Assembly: GCA_037481615.1 (NCBI GenBank)
Contig: JBBFLI010000011.1
Source of the DNA: SpSt-501 sp037481615
Lineage (GTDB): Bacteria > Desulfobacterota > Desulfobacteria > Desulfobacterales > SpSt-501
Strand: one strand, 5' to 3'
Length of the DNA stretch: 64,000 nt
Shown here piece by piece: positions 33,241-41,094 of the stretch. The notes under the pieces were generated by a model that saw only the letters and a program-made list of their open reading frames with translations, was not told the origin of the DNA and searched no databases. A program made the translations under genes and the position numbers. Positions within the stretch are counted from its first letter, which is position 1, and the number at the start of each line of letters is the position of its first letter.

Positions 33241-35118
33241 ATGATTCTCGAGTTGGAAAAGGAGCTGACGCCGGAAGGACGGGCCCAGCTCATCCGCCGG
33301 CTCAAGGCCCAGCGCTGCGACTGCCGGGAGCTTCCGCCCGTCGCGGGGACGCAACGGGTCGGCATCCTGGGGAAGCCGGGGATGAGCGAGGAGGAGATCG
33401 CGCGACTGCCGGGGGTGGCGCGTGTCGTTCGCGTGACCACGCCCTACAAGCTCGTCGGCCGCCAGATGCACCCCGAGGACACGCTCGTCCGCGTGCGCGA
33501 CGTACTCGTCGGCGGCGAGAACCTCTGCGTGATCGCCGGCCCCTGCGCCATCGAGAGCCTCGAGCAGGCGCTCACGATCGCCCGCGAGGTCAAGCAAGCG
33601 GGGGCGACCCTCTTCCGCGGCGGGGCCTTCAAGCCGCGCACCTCGCCCTACTCCTTTCAGGGACTCGAAGAGGACGGCCTCAAGATCCTGGCCGAGGTCC
33701 GCGAGACGCTGGGGCTGCCCGTCGTGACCGAGATGACTTCGCCCTCGCAGGCGGATCTGATCTTCAAGTACGTGGACGTCGTCCAGATCGGCGCCCGCAA
33801 CATGCAGAACTTCGAGCTTCTCAAATGCGCCGGCCGCATGGGCAAGCCCGTCCTGCTCAAGCGCGGGCTCGCCGGGACGATCGAGGAATGGCTCATGTCC
33901 GCCGAGTACATCCTCTCCGAGGGGGACGGGCAGGTGATCCTGTGCGAGCGGGGGATCCGGACCTTCGAGCCCTACACGCGCAACACGCTCGATCTCTCGG
34001 CGATCCCGGTGATCAAGAAGCTCACCCACCTGCCCATCGTCATCGACCCGAGCCACGCGACCGGGATGCGCGAGAAGGTGAGCCCGATGGCGCGCGCCGC
34101 GGTCGCCGCCGGGGCCGACGGCATCATGGTCGAAGTGCACCACGACCCGGAGCGGGCGCTCTCCGACGGCGCCCAGAGCCTCTATCCCGCCCAGTTCCGC
34201 CAGCTCATGCGCGATCTCTACGTGATCGCCCCCGTGATCGGAAAGCGTCTCGACTTCAGCCACATGGACCGCGTCCGCACGATCGGCCGCCGCAGCCAGG
34301 AGGCCGGAAGCGCCAAGCCGCGCGCGGGCTTCATGGGCCGCCCCGGGAGCTTCAGCCACAAGGCCTGCCTGCAGTATTTCGCCGACTCCGTGGAGGCCGT
34401 GTCCCTCTCCACCTTCCGCGCGATCTTCGAGGCGATCCGCGAGGGCCGGCTCGACTACGGGGTGATCCCGCTCGAGAACTCGCTCTCCGGGAGCATCCAC
34501 GAGAACTACGACCTCCTGCGGGAATACGACCTGAGGATCCTGGGCGAGATCCCCATCCGCATCACCCAGAACCTGCTCGCCCGGCCCGGTGCCGAGCTGG
34601 AGGGCATCCGGCGCGTGCTCTCCCATCCCCAGGGTTTCGAGCAATGCCGGCGCTTTCTCGCCCAGTTCGACTGGGAGCAAGTGGCCGTGAGCGACACCGC
34701 CGCGGCGGCCGAACGCGTGCGCGACGCGGGGGATCCGGGGTCGGCGGCGATCGCCAACCAGAGCGCGGCCGAGCACTACGGCCTCGCCGTCCTCGTCCCC
34801 GGCATCGAGGACAACCCGCGGAACTTCACCCGCTTCGTCGTGGTCGGCCGGGAGCCGATCGAGCCGCGCAAGGCGGTCAAATCGTCGCTGCTCTGCTCGG
34901 CGCGCAACGAGCCCGGCGCGCTCTTTTCCATCCTGCAGGTCTTCGCCGAAAACCGGGTCAACATGATCAAGCTCGAGTCGCGGCCGATCCCGGGCGAGCC
35001 GTGGCGTTACCTCTTCTACATCGACGTCGAGGCCGACCTGGAATCCCCGGAGATGGCCGCGGTCCGGCGGGCGGTCGAGGAAAAGAGCGAGTTCTTCAAG
35101 CTGCTCGGCTGCTACTGA
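33241..35118 (+). CDS. Fused DAHP synthase (type I-beta) and prephenate dehydratase with ACT domain
   Basis: 625 residues joining the first step of aromatic synthesis to the last step of the phenylalanine branch. Residues about 1-75 form a ferredoxin-like N-terminal domain as in Thermotoga-type DAHPS. The barrel (about 88-340) shows AGPCAIES, GGAFKPRTSPYSFQG, QIGARNMQN, KRGL, IDPSHATG and GIMVEVHHDPE. Prephenate dehydratase (about 361-535) begins FMGRPGSFSHKA and has PLENSLSGSIHEN and the catalytic NFTRF. A C-terminal ACT domain carries GALFS and ESRP, the Phe-binding motifs. No chorismate mutase domain lies between. Phe could thus inhibit both activities through one sensor. Shine-Dalgarno AGGAGGAG precedes ATG 33241. 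Confidence 0.93.
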   Translation: MILELEKELTPEGRAQLIRRLKAQRCDCRELPPVAGTQRVGILGKPGMSEEEIARLPGVARVVRVTTPYKLVGRQMHPEDTLVRVRDVLVGGENLCVIAGPCAIESLEQALTIAREVKQAGATLFRGGAFKPRTSPYSFQGLEEDGLKILAEVRETLGLPVVTEMTSPSQADLIFKYVDVVQIGARNMQNFELLKCAGRMGKPVLLKRGLAGTIEEWLMSAEYILSEGDGQVILCERGIRTFEPYTRNTLDLSAIPVIKKLTHLPIVIDPSHATGMREKVSPMARAAVAAGADGIMVEVHHDPERALSDGAQSLYPAQFRQLMRDLYVIAPVIGKRLDFSHMDRVRTIGRRSQEAGSAKPRAGFMGRPGSFSHKACLQYFADSVEAVSLSTFRAIFEAIREGRLDYGVIPLENSLSGSIHENYDLLREYDLRILGEIPIRITQNLLARPGAELEGIRRVLSHPQGFEQCRRFLAQFDWEQVAVSDTAAAAERVRDAGDPGSAAIANQSAAEHYGLAVLVPGIEDNPRNFTRFVVVGREPIEPRKAVKSSLLCSARNEPGALFSILQVFAENRVNMIKLESRPIPGEPWRYLFYIDVEADLESPEMAAVRRAVEEKSEFFKLLGCY

Positions 35119-35200
35119 AACGGTTGACAGAAAGCGGTCGGCCGCTTTAGATGGGGCGGCGTGCGCCGGATCGGAAGCGGCGCGGCGGGAGGGAACAGGC

Positions 35201-35611
35201 ATGGAACGGGTTCGCTGGCAGCAGGTCGAGGATACGCCGATCACGACCTTCCCCTACAAGGGGAAGCCCTATCCCGTGAAGGGGATCAGCGTGCGCTGGC
35301 TCTCCCGCTTCGGCGACGACGGGACGGGCTACCCCGAATACGGGCTGCGCCTCTTCACGGCCCAGCCCGGCGGGGAGATCCCCATCCACAACCATTTCTA
35401 CATCCAGAGCATGTACATCCTGACCGGCCGCTTCGAATGCCTGCGCTTCGACCCGGAAACCGACCGCCCGACGATGACCGTGATCGCCGAGGCCGGGGAC
35501 ACGGTCGTCGTCCCCAGCATGGAGCCGCACGGGATGCGGAATCTGAGCGCAACCGAGCCGGCCACGTTCCTGTGCTGCATCTGCAACGTCTACGAGCGGG
35601 AATCCCTCTGA
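35201..35611 (+). CDS. Cupin-domain protein
   Basis: 136-residue single-domain cupin. The first motif reads PIHNHFYIQSMYILTGRFE and the second PHGMRN, giving a plausible metal site of three His and a Gln/Glu, with the double-stranded barrel in between. Such proteins serve as dioxygenases, isomerases or small-molecule sensors; nothing in the sequence fixes the choice. It lies 82 bp after the aroF-pheA fusion and 22 bp before shikimate kinase, all on the + strand, so it is embedded in an aromatic-amino-acid operon and may act on a related intermediate. Confidence 0.82.
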   Translation: MERVRWQQVEDTPITTFPYKGKPYPVKGISVRWLSRFGDDGTGYPEYGLRLFTAQPGGEIPIHNHFYIQSMYILTGRFECLRFDPETDRPTMTVIAEAGDTVVVPSMEPHGMRNLSATEPATFLCCICNVYERESL

Positions 35612-35633
35612 GCCCGGGGAGGGTTCGGCTGCC

Positions 35634-36203
35634 GTGAGTGCGAACTCCGCCAACCTCTACCTCTGCGGCATGCGGGGAACGGGCAAGACCGCCATCGGCC
35701 GGGTCCTCGCCTCCGAGCTCGAAGTCCCCTTTCTCGACCTCGACCTCGAAATGGACCGCCTGCTCGGCTATCCCCATGCCCGCCTGGTCGCCGAGCGGGG
35801 CTGGCTCGCCTTTCGGGAGCTCGAATACGACATCTGCAAGAGGCTCGCCCGTCGCGAAAAGTCACTGATCGCCCTGGGCGGCGGGACCGTCCGCTACGCC
35901 TGGAACCGCGACCTTCTTCGCGGGACCGGATTTTTCGTACTGCTCACCGCGCCGGTCGCGGAGCTCGCCCGGCGCCTGCGCCCTGAGGAGCGCCCCGCCC
36001 TCACCCGTGCGGCGAGCCTCGAGGAAGAGCTGCGCGCCGTCTGGGAGCAGTCCGAGGAGGTCTACCGGCGGACGGCCGATTTCGTCTACGACACCGCCGG
36101 CAAATCCGTGGCCGACGCGGCCCGGGAGCTTCTGCCCGTGGCGCGCGGCTATCTGGAGAACGGCTGCCCTCCGGGGGACGCCTCATGCCCGGTGCACCGC
36201 TGA
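35634..36203 (+). CDS. aroK: Shikimate kinase-family protein
   Basis: 189 residues: Walker A GMRGTGKT (about 12-19), shikimate-binding Asp in FLDLDLEMDRLLG, GWLAFRELE, glycine triad LGGGTV and lid Arg residues in RLRPEERPAL. The reaction is ATP + shikimate to shikimate-3-phosphate. Its placement three genes behind the DAHP synthase fusion supports the assignment. The start is GTG 35634 with GGGGAGGG about 10 nt upstream. Its end overlaps the acyltransferase start by 19 bp. Some deviation from the canonical lid sequence leaves room for a different small kinase. Confidence 0.85.
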   Translation: MSANSANLYLCGMRGTGKTAIGRVLASELEVPFLDLDLEMDRLLGYPHARLVAERGWLAFRELEYDICKRLARREKSLIALGGGTVRYAWNRDLLRGTGFFVLLTAPVAELARRLRPEERPALTRAASLEEELRAVWEQSEEVYRRTADFVYDTAGKSVADAARELLPVARGYLENGCPPGDASCPVHR

Positions 36204-36967
36204 CGGAACAGGACGCCTACCACACCCCGCCGGGGCGGGGCGGCCCGATCGCGCGAAGATTTCCGACCGTCTTCTTCTACCTGCGGATCGCCGGCATCGT
36301 GCGGCGGGCTTCGGTGCTCGCCCGCCGGGGGCTCTACGACGACGCCCGCTGGATCGAGAGCAGCCTCGCCACCGTGCGCGCCCTCGAGGCCGTGGGGGGG
36401 CGCTTTGCGATCGAGGGGCTCTCCTTCGTGCGCGGGCTCGCAGCCCCGGCGGTCTTCATCGCCAACCACATGAGCATCCTCGAGACCTTTGTGCTCCCCT
36501 GCCTGATCGTCCCCCACCGGCCGCTCACCTTCGTGATCAAGGAAAGCCTCGTGACCTACCCCTGGTTCGGCCATGTGATGCGCTCGCGCGACCCGATCGT
36601 CGTGGGCCGCGAGAATGCGCGCGAGGATCTCAAGATCGTGCTCGAGGAAGGCCGCAAAAGGCTGGCCGACGGCGTTTCGGTCGTGATCTTCCCTCAGACG
36701 ACCCGGGCGAGCGGCTTCGACCCGCGGCAGTTCAACACCCTGGGGGTGAAACTGGCGGGACGCTGCGCCGCGCCCGCGGTTCCGGTCGCCCTCAAGACCG
36801 ACGCCTGGGGGCTGGGCAAGCGGCTGAAGGATTTCGGCCCGGTCTCCCCGCAGAAGACGGTGCACATCCGTTTCGGGGCGCCGCTCTCCGTCGCCGGCGG
36901 GGGAAAAGAGGAACACGCCCGCATCGTCTCCTTCATCGGGGGCGAGATGGCGGGCTGGCGCGATTGA
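36185..36967 (+). CDS. PlsC-type 1-acylglycerol-3-phosphate acyltransferase with HX4E motif
   Basis: 260 residues of the lysophospholipid acyltransferase superfamily. Block I reads ANHMSILET, so the catalytic His is followed four residues on by Glu rather than the usual Asp (HX4E for HX4D). Later blocks are recognisable: PWFGHVMRSRDPIVV and VVIFPQTTRASGFD, the latter with P-Q-T-T-R in the position of the canonical EGTR block. Acyl transfer to a lysolipid or other hydroxyl is expected at the inner membrane; no clear membrane helix is seen. It overlaps the shikimate kinase gene and ends convergent to fadL. Confidence 0.8.
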   Translation: MPGAPLTEQDAYHTPPGRGGPIARRFPTVFFYLRIAGIVRRASVLARRGLYDDARWIESSLATVRALEAVGGRFAIEGLSFVRGLAAPAVFIANHMSILETFVLPCLIVPHRPLTFVIKESLVTYPWFGHVMRSRDPIVVGRENAREDLKIVLEEGRKRLADGVSVVIFPQTTRASGFDPRQFNTLGVKLAGRCAAPAVPVALKTDAWGLGKRLKDFGPVSPQKTVHIRFGAPLSVAGGGKEEHARIVSFIGGEMAGWRD

Positions 36968-36968
36968 A

Positions 36969-36990
36969 GGGGGCGGCGCCCGCCGCCCCC
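36969..36990. terminator. Hairpin between convergent acyltransferase and fadL genes
   Basis: GGGGGCGGC-GCCC-GCCGCCCCC is a perfect 9-bp stem with a 4-nt loop placed exactly between two convergent stop codons. There is no T-tract on either side, so it may be a bidirectional pause or a Rho-assisted end rather than a classical terminator. Confidence 0.4.
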
Positions 36991-37015
36991 TGGGGCTCCT
37001 CCGGGGTCGAAGGGA

Positions 37016-38317
37016 TCAGAAGAAGCGGTACTGCAGTCCGATCGCCAGCCCCCAGACGTCCTTGTCGAGGGTCGTCCCCGCCGGGGAGCGCGAGGAGGAA
37101 CGGTCGACCTTCTCCGATTCGTACCAGACCCGCAAGCCGCCGAGCGACAGGCTCAGGCGCTCGGTCGGGCTCCAGACCACGCCGGCCGCGATCGTGTTCG
37201 CATCCAGCTCCGGGGCCTCGGGCAGGAGGTCCTGGGATTCCATGCCCTTGATGTCGGTCCGCAGGTAGCCCACGCTGAAGCGCCACTGCGGGTTCAGGAT
37301 GTACTCGAGCGTCACCCCGTAGTCCATGCTGTTGCCGGGCATCGAGTCCTGGAAGCGCGCCCCCTCGAGCTTGGCCTGTTTTTCGAGGTAATAGTTCAGG
37401 TTCGGCTCGATCCTCAGCTTCCCCGGAATGATGAAGTAGGAGAGGCCGAGCGAAATGTGGCCGGGGAGGTCCTCGCGCTCATGGGTCCCGTCCGTCCAGC
37501 CGACGCCGCGGGAGACCGCCTGACCCGGCGAGTTGTCCTTGGTGTCGGACTTGAAGTTGAGCGGGGTGTTCGACATGTAGGTCGCGGCGAAGGTCAGATC
37601 CGGGATGGGGACCCAGTTGAGACCCAGGAAGTAATTGAAGGCCTCGTCGGTGCGCTCGATCTTGACCCTCACGCTGTTCAGCGCGCCCTGGGCCGTTCCT
37701 TTGAATGTCTGGCTGGCGTCCACGAAGCGGATGCCGCCGCCGATCGAAAGGGTGTCGAGGAGGCGATAGGAAGCCCCCAGGCTGTAGCCGACATAGTAGC
37801 TGTCGGCCTCGATGAACTGGTCGATATTCGTCGGGTTGCCGGTCGGCCCCCCGAGGTAGGTCCCCAGCCCCCCCAGGGCTCCGGGAAGGCTCAGCATGGC
37901 GGTGCGCGCGTTGCCGTCGTCGTAGCGCACATAGCCGCCGCCGCCGGGGATCGTGACCGCGAAAAAGCCCGCCCAGCGGTCTTTCTTGTAGACCGCGAAG
38001 AGACCCGGAATGATGGAGGGCTCCTCCGACTCGAGGGTTCCCAGGTTGAGGATGGCCGGCGAGGAGGGAAGCTGGTTCGTGTAGTCCTTCATGAGGTAGA
38101 TGCCGTCGGCCTTGAGGTAGAGCCCATCCTTCATCAGCGCCGTCCCCGCGGGGTTGAAGGCCGCCGCGTCCGCCATGTCGGTCGCCGCGTTGCGGTTCAG
38201 GGTGCGGATGTATTCGGCGCTCCAGTTCTGCTTGTTGATGATCCCCCCGGCATGGGTCGTCGAAACGATCCCCGCCACGAGCAACAAGACCCCGACTGCG
38301 ATCCCTGCCTTGCGCAT
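37016..38317 (-). CDS. OmpP1/FadL-family outer-membrane transporter
   Basis: 433 residues with a signal peptide (GVLLLVAGIVSTTHAGG). The mature protein starts with the FadL-like NxxS/N hatch region (NRNAATDMADAAAFNPAGTALM) and alternates amphipathic beta strands to a terminal aromatic QYRFF, which the Bam complex recognises. FadL proteins admit long-chain fatty acids and other hydrophobic compounds through the outer membrane. ATG 38317 follows GGAGGGAG. The promoter probably lies in the AT-rich island at 38520-38660. No fad operon is near; the adjacent acyltransferase is on the opposite strand. Confidence 0.92.
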   Translation of the reverse strand: MRKAGIAVGVLLLVAGIVSTTHAGGIINKQNWSAEYIRTLNRNAATDMADAAAFNPAGTALMKDGLYLKADGIYLMKDYTNQLPSSPAILNLGTLESEEPSIIPGLFAVYKKDRWAGFFAVTIPGGGGYVRYDDGNARTAMLSLPGALGGLGTYLGGPTGNPTNIDQFIEADSYYVGYSLGASYRLLDTLSIGGGIRFVDASQTFKGTAQGALNSVRVKIERTDEAFNYFLGLNWVPIPDLTFAATYMSNTPLNFKSDTKDNSPGQAVSRGVGWTDGTHEREDLPGHISLGLSYFIIPGKLRIEPNLNYYLEKQAKLEGARFQDSMPGNSMDYGVTLEYILNPQWRFSVGYLRTDIKGMESQDLLPEAPELDANTIAAGVVWSPTERLSLSLGGLRVWYESEKVDRSSSRSPAGTTLDKDVWGLAIGLQYRFF

Positions 38318-38690
38318 CGTCTCCCTCCTCCAGGTTTGGGTTGTACCGCGAAGCGAGCGCCCATCCCGCCGCCGACGGCGGCGCCTGGCGGGCGAATCTC
38401 CTGAAGTCCCTCCCTCTCGACTCGAGATTCTTCGCTGTCGGCTGCAGGAAGATGGACCCCCGTCCTTCCGACCGCCCTCAGGGCCCATCCCGCATCGCCC
38501 GGCCCCGGCAAGATGAACCGGCGGTTTTTTGCTGAACGAGGATTCAGCTTCTATAAAATAATTTTTTCTTTGGCAAGTGTAAATTTTGGATGAACATCCA
38601 TTTTATTTTCTCTTCAGAAAATTCAATTTTTGAATCAAATTCGAAAATCTGCCGCTTCCCGGGGGGGGGCGGAGCCGCCGACGGCGTCCT
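38318..38690. other. Intergenic region with an AT-rich island, probable fadL promoter region
   Basis: About 370 bp between guaA-like and fadL genes, both on the minus strand. Bases about 38540-38660 are AT-rich in a GC-rich genome and hold two perfect short dyads: TGGATG-AA-CATCCA at 38588-38601 and ATTCAA-TTT-TTGAAT at 38622-38636. A possible minus-strand promoter, TTGCCA with TATAGA about 15 bp downstream, lies around 38553-38579. These look like operator and promoter elements for fadL. No gene is visible. Confidence 0.45.
38588..38601. promoter_or_regulatory. Perfect palindrome upstream of fadL
   Basis: TGGATGAACATCCA, arms of 6 bp and spacer of 2, in the AT-rich island. It lies just upstream of the inferred fadL -35 box on the minus strand, an activator-like position. 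Confidence 0.35.
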
Positions 38691-39653
38691 TTACACCGCC
38701 TCGATGGTCGAAGGCGGCTTGGGGGCGAGGTGGTAGGTGACGCTCACCACCCCGGGGACGCGCCGCAGGATGGCTGCGGCGAGGGCCTCGAGCGTCGCCC
38801 AGGGAAGCCGCGTCGGGGCGGCGGTGCGCGCATCCGTGCTGTCCCAGCAGCGGATCTCGATCTGCTGGCCGAACTCGCGTCGGCCGCGCCGCAGCCCCGT
38901 GACCCGGTCCTCGTGCAGCACGGCGAAATACTGAAAGGCGCGGCGCCCCGCGAGCAGCTCCTCCACCACGGCGGTCGCCCGGCGCACGGTCTCGATGCGC
39001 TCGGGGGTCGCCTCTCCGATCACCCGCGCGGCGAGCGCCGGGCCCGGGAAAGGGATGCGGCGGTGGATTTCCGGGGGCAGCCCCAGGGCGCGGGCCACCT
39101 TGCGCACGCCGTCCTTGCGCAAGGCGACCAGGGGCTCGACGATGCGGTAGCCGAAGGCCTGCTGGGGGTCGATCCCGAGTTGCTCGAAGACGTTATGCTG
39201 GCGCTTGATGCCGGCGACCGTCTCCTCGATGTCGGTGAGGATCGTCCCCTGGAGGAGAACCCGCGCCCCGCTCTCCCGGACGAGACGGCCGAAGACATCG
39301 CGGTAGAAGGTGCGCGTCACGGCCTCGCGTTTTTCCTCGGGGTCGGTGACCCCGCGGAGGGCGGCGAAGAACTCGCGCCGGGCGTCGACCAGTGCGACCG
39401 GAACGCCGAGCCGGCGGAAAATCCCCACCACACGCCGGGGCTCGCCGGCGCGCATCAGACCGTTGTCGATGAAGACGGTCTTCAGGCGCCTTCCCAGGGC
39501 GCGGTGGCCGAGCATCGTCACCACCGAGGAGTCGACCCCGCCCGAGAGGGCGTTGATCGCCGCCTCCCCGCCCACGGCTTCGCGGATGGCGGCGATCTGT
39601 TCTTCGATGAAGCGCAGGGGCTGCAACCTCCGGCCTGAAATCTCGCGGATCAT
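38691..39653 (-). CDS. guaA: GMP synthetase ATP-pyrophosphatase subunit without glutaminase domain
   Basis: 320 residues matching only the synthetase half of GuaA: the PP-motif SGGVDSS (about 37-43), TVFIDNGLMR, LLQGTILTDI, RIPFPGPALAARVIGE and the C-terminal dimerisation region VTYHLAPKPPSTIE. The N-terminal class I glutamine amidotransferase domain is missing, as in archaeal two-subunit GMP synthetases (GuaAb). The amidotransferase must come from another gene, or the enzyme uses free ammonia. It starts 49 bp after lpd stops on the same strand. A full-length GuaA elsewhere in the genome would instead make this a specialised paralogue. Confidence 0.85.
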   Translation of the reverse strand: MIREISGRRLQPLRFIEEQIAAIREAVGGEAAINALSGGVDSSVVTMLGHRALGRRLKTVFIDNGLMRAGEPRRVVGIFRRLGVPVALVDARREFFAALRGVTDPEEKREAVTRTFYRDVFGRLVRESGARVLLQGTILTDIEETVAGIKRQHNVFEQLGIDPQQAFGYRIVEPLVALRKDGVRKVARALGLPPEIHRRIPFPGPALAARVIGEATPERIETVRRATAVVEELLAGRRAFQYFAVLHEDRVTGLRRGRREFGQQIEIRCWDSTDARTAAPTRLPWATLEALAAAILRRVPGVVSVTYHLAPKPPSTIEAV

Positions 39654-39702
39654 GGACAGGCTCCTCTCCCTCGAAAGGGGCTCGCCGCCGGAAGCCCCGG
39701 TT

Positions 39703-41091
39703 TCAGTCGCGGCGCGCGGCCTGGGCCGCCTCCATCAGGGCCTCGGCGTAGGTGGGGTGGCCGTGCACCGTGCGGGCGATGTCCTCGAGGCTGGCACCCA
39801 TCTCGATCGCCAGAGCGGCCTCGGCGATCATCTCCGCCGCCCGGGGTCCCAGGATGTGGGCGCCCAGCAGCCGATCGGTCTTCCGGTGGCCGATCACCTT
39901 GACCAGCCCCTCGGTCTCGCCGGCGCAGCGGGCGCGCCCGTTTCCGGTGAGGGGGACGACCCCCGTCACGAAGGGAATGCCCCGTTCCTTCGCCTGCTCC
40001 TCGGTCAGGCCCACCCCCGCCGCCTCGGGGGCCGTGTAGACGACCCCCGGGATGGCGTCATAGTTCACCTCACCGAAGCGGCCGGCGATCCGCCGGGCGA
40101 CGGCCGCCCCCTCGGCCGCCGCCTTGTGGGCGAGCATGGGCCCGGGGACGAGATCGCCGACGGCATATAGGCCCGGCGCGGCGGTGCGCCAGCTTTCGTC
40201 GACCGGGATGCGCCCCGTCCGGGGATCGGGGCGGAGGCCGATCTCCTCGAGGCCGAGGCCGGAGGTCAGCGGCCGGCGGCCGACGCTGACGAGGAGCTTG
40301 TCGAAGGCGAGCCCCTCGCGCTTGCCTCCCGACTCGACCTCGACCCGCACTTCCCCGACCTCGACCGCGGCGGAGAGCACCCGGGTTTCCAGGCGGAACT
40401 CGAGCCCCTGGCCCTTGAGCACGCGCAGCAGCCGCCGCCCGACCTGGCCGTCCATCGCCGGGACGATCGCGGGGAGCATCTCGATCACCGTCACCCGGGC
40501 GCCCAGACGCCGCCAGACCGAGCCCAGCTCGAGGCCGATGTAGCCCGCGCCGATCACGCCGAGATGCCGCGGGACGGCATCGAAGGAGAGCGCCTCGGTC
40601 GAGGAGACGATGAATTTCCCGTCGCAGGCCGCTTGCGGGAGCGGGGCGGGCTCGCTCCCCGTGGCGAGGAGCACGTTTCGCGCCTCCAGGCGGCGCGCTT
40701 CCCCGGCGGCATTCACCTCGACCTGCCGCGGCCCGGCGAGCCGGGCCGTGCCCCGGAGAATCTCGACGCGACTGGTCTCGAGCAGGCGCCGGACCTGGGC
40801 GGTGAGATCGCGCACGACCTCCTCCTTGCGCGCGAGCATGCGGCCGAGATCGAACTCCACCCCGGAGAGCCGGATGCCGTGCTCCGCAAGACGTTGCCGG
40901 GCGAGCGCGAAGTGTTCGCTCGAATCGAGCAGCGCTTTGCTCGGGATGCAGCCCTCGTTGAGGCACACCCCCCCGAGCCGCTCGCGCCGTTCGACCAGGA
41001 TCGTCTTCAGCCCGAGACGCGCGGCATGGGCGGCCGCGGTGTAGCCGCCGGGCCCCCCCCCGATCACCACGAGATCGTAGAGCTCCGCCAT
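39703..41091 (-). CDS. lpd: Dihydrolipoyl dehydrogenase (E3)
   Basis: 462 residues. FAD-binding VVIGGGPGGYTAAAHAA, redox disulfide GGVCLNEGCIPSKALL, NAD-binding GVIGAGYIGLELGSVW and the C-terminal HAHPTYAEA-like catalytic segment, here HGHPTYAEALMEA, identify E3 of 2-oxo-acid dehydrogenase complexes. It reoxidises dihydrolipoamide on E2 with NAD+. Its start lies 3 bp after the sucB stop, so E1, E2 and E3 are translated from one transcript in that order. Confidence 0.96.
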   Translation of the reverse strand: MAELYDLVVIGGGPGGYTAAAHAARLGLKTILVERRERLGGVCLNEGCIPSKALLDSSEHFALARQRLAEHGIRLSGVEFDLGRMLARKEEVVRDLTAQVRRLLETSRVEILRGTARLAGPRQVEVNAAGEARRLEARNVLLATGSEPAPLPQAACDGKFIVSSTEALSFDAVPRHLGVIGAGYIGLELGSVWRRLGARVTVIEMLPAIVPAMDGQVGRRLLRVLKGQGLEFRLETRVLSAAVEVGEVRVEVESGGKREGLAFDKLLVSVGRRPLTSGLGLEEIGLRPDPRTGRIPVDESWRTAAPGLYAVGDLVPGPMLAHKAAAEGAAVARRIAGRFGEVNYDAIPGVVYTAPEAAGVGLTEEQAKERGIPFVTGVVPLTGNGRARCAGETEGLVKVIGHRKTDRLLGAHILGPRAAEMIAEAALAIEMGASLEDIARTVHGHPTYAEALMEAAQAARRD

Positions 41092-41094
41092 GGT

